Source: VGKU01 sp964388785
GTDB taxonomy: Bacteria > Patescibacteriota > Patescibacteriia > UBA9934 > GWF2-40-263
NCBI GenBank assembly: GCA_964388785.1
Contig: CAYMBX010000010.1
Span: 1 to 32,576 of the forward strand
DNA length: 32,576 nt
Direction: 5' to 3'
In this document: piece after piece, positions 7,186 through 14,615 of the stretch
How positions within the stretch are numbered: position 1 is the stretch's first letter
How the letters are laid out: every line of letters begins with the position of its first letter
Notes under the pieces: generated by a model
The model's input: the letters and a program-made list of their open reading frames with translations, nothing else
Databases searched by the model: none
Told to the model about the DNA's origin: nothing
Translations under genes and position numbers: made by a program

Positions 7186-9036
7186 CTACTTAAACGCTTT
7201 TTTGGTTTTGATGTACCACCTGTGAATTTGTTGGAATCGATCGGAAGGAACACGGATCCGTTCCGGTGGATCTAGGTGGATTTTTTTCGCGATCGCATAA
7301 CTGTAAGTCGACTGGTACAGGAAGACCGCCGGGATATCCGCGAGCAGTTTTTCTTGGAACGTTCGATAGGCCTGTTCCCGCGCTTCGTTTGTTGTTGCTG
7401 AACGTGCCGTTTCAAGGAGTGTATCTACTTCGGCGTTTTGATAGTCTGCGATATTGAGCCCGGTACCTTCTCTTTGTGATGAGTGCCAAAACACGTAAGG
7501 ATCCGCGTCCGCACTGAACATGAGTGTGGTCAGGAGGAGTTCAAAATTGCGGGGCCGGATGACATCTTCAAAGAGTGTTTGTGCTGGGACACGTTGCACG
7601 TCGATCTCAAGCCCAACTGATTCCAGTTGCTGTTCGATCGTTTGGGCCACACGGACAAATTCTTCTGAGTCAATCGTCGTGAGCGTCAGTTGATTCGTTT
7701 GTTTCTCCATGGTTTCCACCTTTTCTATCTCAGTGTTTTCCTCAGATTCTTCCTTGCTTTCTTCAGTTTCTTGTTCGGAAACGACGGATTTTTTCAACAC
7801 GCCGGCTTCTTCCAGAAGCGTTCGGGTTTTTTCCAAATCTTGCTCGCGATCCGCAAGTTCCGTGTGAAAACCAACGGCTCCGGCAAGAATAGGTCCGGTA
7901 ATCGTCTGCCCGGCACCGGAAAGCGTTTCCTCCACGATCGTTCGTTTATTGATCGCATACGCGATCGCTTCACGAACCGACGGCTTTTTCAGTTGCTCGT
8001 TTGCTTTTTGATTGAAGTACAGGACCACTTCACGCGAAAGAAGAGGGGAATATAACACGACGGAACGATTCTGTCCAGTCTGCTCCTTTGCATCAAACGG
8101 AATCACAGAGGCTCCTTCCACAAATTTATGCTCCAATGCGTCTGCCGCGGAACGGGCGTCCGGATAAAATTTAAAGCTCATGCGTTCGATGTTCGGCCGG
8201 CCGTGGACGTATTCGTGAAATGCCTCGAGGGTGTAGGAACGGATCACACCCTTTTTGTCTTTTGAGTATTCCGCAAACTGATACGGCCCGCTTCCGACCG
8301 GTTGGAGATTCAAAGCCGCAAGCGGCGCGTTTTGAGGAAGAATATCCGCCCAGGCGCTGGAAGGCAAAATGCCGACCGTCAGGTGATCCAGGAAGGAGGC
8401 ATTCGGTTTTTCTAAAATGAACGACAGAGTGCGATCGTCTTCTTGAACGATGGAGACATCGCGGAATTGTGGCAGCAGCGGGCTGCGATAAGCAGGATTT
8501 TGAATGGCGCTCAGGGTGAAGATGACATCGCGGGCAAGCACCGGATCTCCATTATGGAACTTGGCATCTTCTTTTATGACGAACGTGTAGACCGTTTTTT
8601 CTTCATTGACGTTGAATGATTCCGCAAGATCCGGGACCAACCCATCGTGTGCATCCCATTTTAAGAGGCCTGAGTAAACCAAGGCGACCAAATCTTGGTC
8701 GGCATCGTTGGTTGTTGCATAGAGGGGATTGATCAGTTGCGGTTCTCCCACGAGTGCCTCCGTATATTCTCCACCCTGTGCGGGAATTTCCACGCGATGG
8801 GCAAAGAGGGTCATGCCAATAAATGTGCCGATCGACAGAATCAAAACAAGAGACGCCGTTTGTAAGATCGTGCGTTCGACTGTGGTCAAAACGGACGGCA
8901 AGCGTTTCCATTGTTTCCAGTTCGGTAAGCGTCTGGGTTTGGATACGGAAAACACCTGGCGCATAGTCAGGTCTTTCGTCGGGTTCGACGGTTTGGATTT
9001 GAAACGATCGACGAACGATTTAAAAGAATCGGACAC
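7186..9036 (-). CDS. OppA-like extracellular solute-binding protein (SBP family 5), membrane-anchored
   Basis: 616 residues from a GTG start at 9036, 3 nt after the secG stop. The family binds oligopeptides, nickel or other solutes outside the cell for an ABC permease. The mature part begins near residue 86 with GGEYTEALVGEPQLINPLYA, the typical SBP_bac_5 opening. FVIKEDAKFHNGDPVLARDV, GSGPYQF and REAIAYAINK are family landmarks. There is no lipoprotein Cys: the protein has about 56 cytoplasmic basic residues and a membrane helix at residues 57-79, so it is a type II anchored protein. A Glu-rich low-complexity insert (start EQETEESKEESEENTE) lies near residue 435. No permease or ATPase gene is adjacent. 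The link with secG suggests shared expression, not shared function. Confidence 0.9.
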   Translation of the reverse strand: MSDSFKSFVDRFKSKPSNPTKDLTMRQVFSVSKPRRLPNWKQWKRLPSVLTTVERTILQTASLVLILSIGTFIGMTLFAHRVEIPAQGGEYTEALVGEPQLINPLYATTNDADQDLVALVYSGLLKWDAHDGLVPDLAESFNVNEEKTVYTFVIKEDAKFHNGDPVLARDVIFTLSAIQNPAYRSPLLPQFRDVSIVQEDDRTLSFILEKPNASFLDHLTVGILPSSAWADILPQNAPLAALNLQPVGSGPYQFAEYSKDKKGVIRSYTLEAFHEYVHGRPNIERMSFKFYPDARSAADALEHKFVEGASVIPFDAKEQTGQNRSVVLYSPLLSREVVLYFNQKANEQLKKPSVREAIAYAINKRTIVEETLSGAGQTITGPILAGAVGFHTELADREQDLEKTRTLLEEAGVLKKSVVSEQETEESKEESEENTEIEKVETMEKQTNQLTLTTIDSEEFVRVAQTIEQQLESVGLEIDVQRVPAQTLFEDVIRPRNFELLLTTLMFSADADPYVFWHSSQREGTGLNIADYQNAEVDTLLETARSATTNEAREQAYRTFQEKLLADIPAVFLYQSTYSYAIAKKIHLDPPERIRVPSDRFQQIHRWYIKTKKAFK

Positions 9037-9039
9037 AGA

Positions 9040-9261
9040 CTAGACAAGTGCATTGGCGAGCGCGACGCCGAAGAACAGAATCGAGAGGATGATCGTCAAT
9101 TGAAACAGTTTTTTTTCCACGCCGCGCTTTGTGCGGTAGACATTTCCACTGCCGCCAAACGCCGCTCCCAAACCCGTTCCGCGCGCTTGCAACAGGATCG
9201 CGGCCATGAGCAGAACAGCCAGAATAATTTGGGCGGCATTGAGAAGAGAATCGAGATTCAT
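9040..9261 (-). CDS. secG: Preprotein translocase subunit SecG
   Basis: 73 residues from the ATG at 9261, the normal SecG length; the frame extends to 9318 but the longer start lies upstream of the promoter. SecG is the small two-helix subunit of the SecYEG channel. The first helix (AAQIILAVLLMAAILLQARG) is followed by the family's GTGLGAAFGGSGNVYRTKRG loop, and the second helix (LTIILSILFFGVAL) ends the protein. There is no Shine-Dalgarno sequence; an extended -10 sits 9 nt before the ATG. It is followed after 3 nt by the OppA-like gene, forming an operon. Confidence 0.93.
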   Translation of the reverse strand: MNLDSLLNAAQIILAVLLMAAILLQARGTGLGAAFGGSGNVYRTKRGVEKKLFQLTIILSILFFGVALANALV

Positions 9262-9270
9262 ATCGCCCAG

Positions 9271-9299
9271 AGGATAGCAAGAAGGTCCTTTTTCGTCAA
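9271..9299 (-). promoter_or_regulatory. secG promoter, predicted near-leaderless
   Basis: TTGACG (9299-9294), a 17-nt spacer and TATCCT (9276-9271), with TGC forming an extended -10, all on the minus strand. Nine nt separate the -10 from the ATG. The -35 touches the palindrome at 9299-9315. Confidence 0.7.
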
Positions 9300-9315
9300 T
9301 CCCGCTCAGCGGGAT
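9299..9315. repeat. 17-bp palindrome ATCCCGCTCAGCGGGAT
   Basis: Perfect 8-bp arms around one central base. The same sequence, differing only at the central base, forms the tip of the long palindrome at 18734-18812. It lies at the upstream edge of the secG promoter and overlaps the end of a possible small gene. Confidence 0.6.
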
Positions 9316-9446
9316 CAACCCGAAAGCTTTCGTTTCATTCCCTTTCCGCTCATGCGCATTTTCGGCTTCCGTTTCTTTTCTCTACGCTCCCTGCGTTTCT
9401 CCTCTTGCTGCTCTTTTTGTTCCGTTTGTTCCATATCTTCGTTCAC
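9315..9446 (-). CDS. Possible 43-residue, very basic small protein
   Basis: A GTG at 9446 preceded by AGGAG at a 9-nt spacing opens a frame ending just before the secG promoter. The product is almost entirely charged (starts with NEDMEQTEQKEQQEEKRRER, ends KRKLSG), so it would be an unstructured or nucleic-acid-binding peptide. The composition could equally be a by-product of the pyrimidine-rich plus strand, and it lies head-to-head with the dsbA-like gene. No homologue is recognised; treat as tentative. Confidence 0.3.
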   Translation of the reverse strand: MNEDMEQTEQKEQQEEKRRERREKKRKPKMRMSGKGMKRKLSG

Positions 9447-9476
9447 TCTCTGCTTCTCCTCACCCTCTTTTCTCCA

Positions 9477-9485
9477 TGATATACT
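9477..9485 (+). promoter_or_regulatory. Extended -10 of the dsbA-like gene, predicted leaderless
   Basis: TGA followed by TATACT, ending 6 nt before the ATG at 9492. No -35 match and no Shine-Dalgarno sequence are visible. A start about 7 nt downstream of the hexamer would fall on the A of the ATG. Confidence 0.55.
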
Positions 9486-9491
9486 TCTTTC

Positions 9492-10238
9492 ATGGATTCG
9501 CCTATTCAAGAGACGCAAGAACTGCAGATTCACCGAAGACGTAATTGGATCGCCACGGTTGCAACGGTAGTTGTTTTGCTATTGCTCTGCCTCTTTGTTT
9601 GGCGTGTGATTACACTCGCACAGCAAATCAAACAAGGGACATTTGATCCCTCGACCCTGACCTCCAACACTGCCGCGTTTTCTTCCAGTCTGCGCTTGGC
9701 CGCCATTCCGCTATCTGAGCAACCCGCGAACATCGTTTCCTCGGACGATCCCTCGCTTGGACGTCCGGACGCGCCAATGGTCGTGGTGGAATTTGCGGAT
9801 TTTGGATGTCCGTTTTCTCGCGAAGTTAGCTTTACGCTTCGTGAGTTGGCACTGAAGTATCCCGAAAAGTTTCGATACATTTATCGCGATTTTCCGATTA
9901 CCGATCTTCATCCGATTGCGCAAAAGGCAGCGGAGGCGGGTGAGTGCGCGGCAGAGCAAGGACGTTTTTGGGAATATCACGATAAGCTCTACCAAAATCA
10001 AACGGATCTTTCATCCGAGCGTCTCATCGAATTTGCGGCTGAGCTCAATCTCAACACAACAACCTTTCGGTCTTGTTTGGATTCAGGACGAAAACGGGAC
10101 GAAGTGCTGAATGACTATCAAGACGGGTTGAATGCGGGTGTGAGGGGAACCCCTACGTTTTTTATTAACGGTTCAAAGGTGGAAGGCGCAATTCCGAAAA
10201 ACATGCTCGAACCGCTCATCCTTTCTTCTTCTTCGTAA
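9492..10238 (+). CDS. DsbA-like thioredoxin-fold protein with CPFS active site
   Basis: 248 residues. A membrane helix at about residues 19-41 anchors a thioredoxin-fold domain outside the cell. The domain starts near residue 93 (DAPMVVVEFADFGCPFSREV), carries the DsbA-type helical insertion (HPIAQKAAEAGECAAEQG) and ends with the cis-proline loop GTPTFFING. Family members normally have Cys-X-X-Cys; here the second Cys is Ser (C106-P-F-S109), giving a monothiol site. Such variants act in isomerisation, reduction of mixed disulfides, or chaperoning rather than as efficient oxidases. Two further Cys lie in the domain (near residues 152 and 197) and might substitute. The next gene, 3 nt downstream, encodes a Cys-rich secreted membrane protein, a plausible client. 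Confidence 0.9.
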   Translation: MDSPIQETQELQIHRRRNWIATVATVVVLLLLCLFVWRVITLAQQIKQGTFDPSTLTSNTAAFSSSLRLAAIPLSEQPANIVSSDDPSLGRPDAPMVVVEFADFGCPFSREVSFTLRELALKYPEKFRYIYRDFPITDLHPIAQKAAEAGECAAEQGRFWEYHDKLYQNQTDLSSERLIEFAAELNLNTTTFRSCLDSGRKRDEVLNDYQDGLNAGVRGTPTFFINGSKVEGAIPKNMLEPLILSSSS

Positions 10239-10241
10239 CGT

Positions 10242-11552
10242 ATGTGGAAACGAATGCTGGCATCTTTGTTCTTGACGTTGTCTGTTTTGGCATTGGGAGC
10301 GCTTCCGGTTTCGGCACAAACGGAACAAACGTGTACCTGTTTTTGCAACACAAAAACCGGAGCATTCAAAATTTCCGATTTGAAAGAAACAAGCGCGTCT
10401 TGTGAACAAGCATGTAAAGATGGGGGATATACGGTTGCCGTTTGCGCAAAGACATTGCGCCAGTTTCCGTCCAATAACTCGTTGTGTTTTGACGCGGCCG
10501 CTTGCGCAAATCAAAAGGGAACGCTGGCAAAATATCAAGCTCCGGAATGTCCGACCGGATGGACGTACTGTTTTCCTGATACGAAAAAATCAGAAGTGCA
10601 GCTCAGTACGCAAATCGGAAATCTTAAAACGGTTGGAGATATCGGAACGTATGTACAAGCGGTGTACCAGTATCTTTTGGGAGCCGCGATTCTTTTTTCG
10701 GTCGTGATGATTATCATTGGAGGACTTCAGTATGCACTCGGAGCCGGAATGTCCGAACAGATTTCAAAAGCAAAGGGAAGGATTAAAAACGGAGTGGTCG
10801 GATTGATTCTTTTGTTTTGCGCCGTACTCATCATGCAAATCGTGAATCCGCAAGTGTTGAAACTGGAAGTTCCACGTCCGTCCATGGTGCGACAAGTCGA
10901 TCTCTCCCAAAACTCCTGTGAAAAACTCGAGGCCGCCGGGTACACACTCCAGGTTGCCGAGGGAAGCACGACGGAATGCGGCGGCGTCGCGGAAGTGAAA
11001 TCCGGTCCGAACGGGGCATCAGTCCCCGATGGGTTAACGTGTGCTTATACGACCTGCGCAGAAGGATCATGTGTTTCTCAGGGACTTAATACTCCCGGTC
11101 AATGTATTGAATGTCGTTATGTCTCAAAAGACAATCCGGATTCACCCGCCGTCCCTTCGCCAAAGTTGTGTTTTGGGATGGAGATTGTCAGACAGAAGCA
11201 AATGACAAGTGCGTGGACAGGCAAAAAATATGTGGTAGTCGAGAGTGCGAATTATTGTAGCTATCAGTCGGGTGGTATCTTAAACACCAGTCAAGGAAAT
11301 TCGATCATCGGTGGACTTGACGCAGATGGTTGTTTCGAGACCGTATTGAATTGTGACCTTATTAAAGAATGCGACGACTATGATGACAAGGTGACGGTCT
11401 ATTATTATGATGACAGCACATTAAAATCTAACGAACTCGACAATATTTATCCAATCATGTTAGGTCAGGTTTGTGTTGCAGATCCTTGCGGTGCCCACTA
11501 TCTAGAAAATAAAGATAAGTGTGAATGGAATGGAAACGACGCCTGCGATTGA
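10242..11552 (+). CDS. Cys-rich T4SS pilin-like membrane protein
   Basis: 436 residues. After a signal peptide (MWKRMLASLFLTLSVLALGA, cleavage after VSA) comes a Cys-rich segment (CTCFCNTKTG, then five or more Cys). Two membrane helices follow at about residues 140-165 and 180-203. Their pattern (IIGGLQYALGAGMSEQISKA, RIKNGVVGLILLF, IVNPQVL) resembles VirB2/TrbC-like pilins of type IV secretion systems found widely in CPR genomes. The C-terminal 230 residues are again Cys-rich (for example CAYTTCAEGSC and CIECRY) and acidic, with no recognised fold. It follows the DsbA-like gene by 3 nt in one operon, which fits a need for disulfide handling. Pilin assignment is by motif resemblance; the extra C-terminal domain makes a structural adhesin or channel role possible. 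Confidence 0.7.
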   Translation: MWKRMLASLFLTLSVLALGALPVSAQTEQTCTCFCNTKTGAFKISDLKETSASCEQACKDGGYTVAVCAKTLRQFPSNNSLCFDAAACANQKGTLAKYQAPECPTGWTYCFPDTKKSEVQLSTQIGNLKTVGDIGTYVQAVYQYLLGAAILFSVVMIIIGGLQYALGAGMSEQISKAKGRIKNGVVGLILLFCAVLIMQIVNPQVLKLEVPRPSMVRQVDLSQNSCEKLEAAGYTLQVAEGSTTECGGVAEVKSGPNGASVPDGLTCAYTTCAEGSCVSQGLNTPGQCIECRYVSKDNPDSPAVPSPKLCFGMEIVRQKQMTSAWTGKKYVVVESANYCSYQSGGILNTSQGNSIIGGLDADGCFETVLNCDLIKECDDYDDKVTVYYYDDSTLKSNELDNIYPIMLGQVCVADPCGAHYLENKDKCEWNGNDACD

Positions 11553-11566
11553 GTTTGTTTTGTTGG

Positions 11567-11595
11567 TTGACCTACCAAAACTTTCATGATAGAGT
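11567..11595 (+). promoter_or_regulatory. uvrA promoter
   Basis: TTGACC (11567-11572), a 17-nt spacer, and TAGAGT (11590-11595) with a TGA extension. The -10 overlaps the first stem arm of the upstream operon's terminator, so only transcripts from upstream carry the complete hairpin. Predicted leader is about 30 nt. No LexA-type box was recognised. Confidence 0.55.
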
Positions 11596-11626
11596 GCGAT
11601 TCGCTTTAGAGGTTCGCACTCTTTTT
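11592..11626 (+). terminator. Terminator of the dsbA-like/pilin-like operon
   Basis: Perfect 8-bp stem GAGTGCGA/TCGCACTC, 14-nt loop, then five T. It ends only 5 nt before the uvrA ATG and overlaps the uvrA promoter. Confidence 0.7.
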
Positions 11627-11631
11627 CATTT

Positions 11632-14502
11632 ATGTCTGATTACATTTCCATTCGCGGCGCGCGTGTTCACAATTTAAAGAACATTAGCGTCAAGATTCCC
11701 AAGAATAAACTGGTGGTGGTCACCGGCCTTTCCGGTTCGGGAAAATCATCACTCGCCTTCGACACGATTTATGCCGAAGGGCAGCGCCGCTACATGGAGT
11801 CACTTTCCAGTTACGCACGTCAATTTCTTGAACTTCAGGACAAGCCGGATGTGGATGAGATTACAGGCTTGTCGCCGACCATTGCCATCGACCAAAAATC
11901 TTCCTCGCACAATCCGCGTTCCACGGTGGGAACCGTGACGGAAATTTATGATTTTTTGCGCGTATTGTTTGCGCGCGCAGGACGTCCGCACTGCCCGAAA
12001 TGTCATGCGCCGGTTTCAGAGCAGACGCTCGAACAAATTGTTTCCTCCATTGAAACCAAACTGGGTAGCGCAACGTTTTATTTGTTTGCGCCCGTTGTGA
12101 AACAACAGAAGGGCGAGCACAAACACGCACTCTCCGCAGCGCTCAACGCCGGGTTTACACGCGTCCGTTTGAACGGTCTGCTCATTGATACAGATGAGGC
12201 CCTGCGCTTGCGACGCGATAAAAAGAAAGAACACGATGTGGACGTGTTGATTTTTGAGTTTCGGAGTGACGTGATGTATTCCACGGATTCCGTCACGCAA
12301 CAAGTGAAGAAGGCGCTTGAATATGGAAACGGATTTTTGACGCTCGTGAATGATGACAATGGCGACGAGTTCGCGCTTTCACAAAGTTTTATGTGTCCCG
12401 CCTGCGGAATCGATCTTCCCAAACCGGAACCGCGTCTGTTTTCATTTAACTCTCCTTACGGAGCCTGTCCCGAATGTACGGGGCTTGGAGAAAAGCTTGT
12501 CCTTGAGGCCGAGTTGGTAATTCCCAACAGACGTTTGACGTTTGCCGAAGGGGCAGTCAGACCCTGGACACGTATTGCCGGTAATCAAACAAGTTATCAG
12601 CGGTTGCTTGAACTCGTGGCGAAAAAGCACCGCGTACCGATCCAGACTCCAATTGAAAAAATTCCAAAAGCAAAATTGGATTTGCTGCTCTACGGAACCG
12701 GCGAGGAAACGTATACGTTTGACGGACAGGAAGTGACGTATCCTGGAATTTTGGCACAGCTCGAGCAAAAATACCGTGAAACGGATTCAGAATATGTGCG
12801 CAGTGAACTTGAAGGCTACATGCGCCGGATGATTTGTCCTGCATGCGAAGGGAAACGCTTGCAACCTGCGGTGCTTGCGGTGACGATCGCCGACAAATCG
12901 ATCGCTGACATTGTGAATATGGCGGTTGAGGATGTGGGGACGTTTTTTGACGTGTTGGTGAAGGAAGATAAAGGGGGGGAAAAAATAAAGGGGGACAAGA
13001 AGAAAGTACTTACGAATGGACTGACGGATGATGAAAAACTTGTGGCCGGGCGTGTTGCCAAAGAGGTCAATATTCGCATCGGTCAATTGATCGAGGTCGG
13101 GTTGGGCTACTTGACCCTCGATCGAAGCGCGATGACTCTTTCGGGAGGGGAATCGCAACGCGTGCGGCTTGCGACTCAGTTGGGAACCCAGCTTTCCGGA
13201 GTTATTTATATTCTGGACGAGCCGTCGATCGGTTTGCATCCCCGCGATAACGATAAACTGATTGGAACAATCAAGCGTCTGCGCGATTTGGGAAATTCTG
13301 TGATTGTCGTTGAACATGACGAAGCCATGATTCAGGCGGCCGATTACGTGTTTGATATCGGTCCGGGAGCGGGGGAGTATGGAGGCGAGGTGATCGCGGA
13401 AGGAACGGCTGCACAAATGAAAAAGAAAAAAGAATCGATCACCGGCCAATATCTTTCCGGAAAGAAAACGATTCCCACACCCAAGAAGTACCGAAAAGGA
13501 AACGGAAAGAAACTCCTGATTCAAGGAGCGAAAGCTTTTAACCTGCAGAACATCGACGTGGAAATCCCGCTTGGCAAATTGGTCTGCGTCACCGGTGTGT
13601 CCGGTTCGGGAAAATCAACACTCATTTTGGATATTCTCGGAAAAGAGCTTTCGCGTAAATTTTACCGCGCGAAGGTATATCCGGGAGAGCACAAAGCCAT
13701 TAAAGGCGTTGAACAGATCGATAAAGTCGTTGCTGTTGACCAATCGCCGATTGGACGCACTCCGCGCTCAAATCCGGCTACGTATACCGGGGTTTTTACG
13801 GCGATCCGTGATTTGTTTACAGCGGTTCCAGAAGCGAAGTTACGCAATTTTGATGCCGGAAAATTCAGTTTTAATGTGAAAGGCGGGGGGCGTTGTGAAG
13901 CGTGTTCCGGAGACGGAATGCGCCGCATTGAAATGCAATTCATGCCGGACGTGTATGTGGAGTGTTCCGAATGTCATGGCACGCGCTATAATCTGGAGGT
14001 GCTCGAAATTCATTACAAACAGAAAAATATCGCTGATATTTTATCAATGACGGTGGAAGAAGCGCGCAGGTTTTTTGCGGATCAATCGGCGATTTTTGAG
14101 AAGTTAAATCTCTTGCATGAGGTGGGGCTTGGGTATATCAAGCTTGGACAGCCGGCCACAACACTCTCAGGAGGAGAAGCGCAGCGTGTGAAACTCGCGA
14201 CAGAACTTTCGCGTCGTGCAACCGGACGCACCCTGTATATTTTGGATGAGCCAACCACTGGGCTTCACTTTGAAGATATCAAGCGGTTGCTGGGAGTGCT
14301 GCATATGCTCGTGGATAAAGGGAACACAGTCGTCATTATCGAACACAATCTTGATGTCATCAAAGGAGCCGATTGGGTCATCGATATGGGGCCGGATGGA
14401 GGTATGAAAGGTGGACGTGTAGTCGCGGAGGGGACGCCCAAAGAGATTGCAAAAGCAAAAAGCAGTTTGACCGGGGTTTATTTGAAAGAAGTGCTGAAAT
14501 AA
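11632..14502 (+). CDS. uvrA: Excinuclease ABC subunit A
   Basis: 956 residues, full length for UvrA, the damage-recognising ATPase that loads UvrB in nucleotide excision repair. Two ABC ATPase modules are complete: Walker A GLSGSGKSS near residue 31 and GVSGSGKST near residue 655, with signatures LSGGESQRVRLA and LSGGEAQRVKLA, and Walker B motifs ILDEPSIGLH and ILDEPTTGLH. Zinc-binding cysteines are visible in CPACGIDLP with CPECTGLG, and in CEACSGDG with CSECHGTR. No truncation or frameshift is seen. The ATG at 11632 begins MSDYISIRGARVHNLKNI, as in homologues. No Shine-Dalgarno sequence is evident. Confidence 0.98.
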   Translation: MSDYISIRGARVHNLKNISVKIPKNKLVVVTGLSGSGKSSLAFDTIYAEGQRRYMESLSSYARQFLELQDKPDVDEITGLSPTIAIDQKSSSHNPRSTVGTVTEIYDFLRVLFARAGRPHCPKCHAPVSEQTLEQIVSSIETKLGSATFYLFAPVVKQQKGEHKHALSAALNAGFTRVRLNGLLIDTDEALRLRRDKKKEHDVDVLIFEFRSDVMYSTDSVTQQVKKALEYGNGFLTLVNDDNGDEFALSQSFMCPACGIDLPKPEPRLFSFNSPYGACPECTGLGEKLVLEAELVIPNRRLTFAEGAVRPWTRIAGNQTSYQRLLELVAKKHRVPIQTPIEKIPKAKLDLLLYGTGEETYTFDGQEVTYPGILAQLEQKYRETDSEYVRSELEGYMRRMICPACEGKRLQPAVLAVTIADKSIADIVNMAVEDVGTFFDVLVKEDKGGEKIKGDKKKVLTNGLTDDEKLVAGRVAKEVNIRIGQLIEVGLGYLTLDRSAMTLSGGESQRVRLATQLGTQLSGVIYILDEPSIGLHPRDNDKLIGTIKRLRDLGNSVIVVEHDEAMIQAADYVFDIGPGAGEYGGEVIAEGTAAQMKKKKESITGQYLSGKKTIPTPKKYRKGNGKKLLIQGAKAFNLQNIDVEIPLGKLVCVTGVSGSGKSTLILDILGKELSRKFYRAKVYPGEHKAIKGVEQIDKVVAVDQSPIGRTPRSNPATYTGVFTAIRDLFTAVPEAKLRNFDAGKFSFNVKGGGRCEACSGDGMRRIEMQFMPDVYVECSECHGTRYNLEVLEIHYKQKNIADILSMTVEEARRFFADQSAIFEKLNLLHEVGLGYIKLGQPATTLSGGEAQRVKLATELSRRATGRTLYILDEPTTGLHFEDIKRLLGVLHMLVDKGNTVVIIEHNLDVIKGADWVIDMGPDGGMKGGRVVAEGTPKEIAKAKSSLTGVYLKEVLK

Positions 14503-14517
14503 TCAGCACTTTTTGCT
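14489..14517 (+). terminator. uvrA terminator overlapping its stop codon
   Basis: Perfect 9-bp stem AAGTGCTGA/TCAGCACTT with loop AATAA, then TTTGCTTATTTT. The stop codon TAA lies in the loop, so the last coding bases are part of the terminator. Confidence 0.8.
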
Positions 14518-14546
14518 TATTTTGGTGAAAAAGAGTAACAAAATGG

Positions 14547-14575
14547 TTGACAAAAACCCATTTTTTTGCTATATT
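14547..14575 (+). promoter_or_regulatory. Strong promoter of the secreted propeller-like gene
   Basis: TTGACA (14547-14552), 17-nt spacer, TATATT (14570-14575). The predicted leader is about 34 nt and has no Shine-Dalgarno sequence. Confidence 0.75.
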
Positions 14576-14615
14576 TCACGGTTCATTCAATGATCAAAAC
14601 ATCCAATAACCTTCT

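Noticed and set aside
12787..13524. 245-residue minus-strand frame within uvrA
   Set aside because: Antisense shadow of a conserved UvrA region, no domain support.
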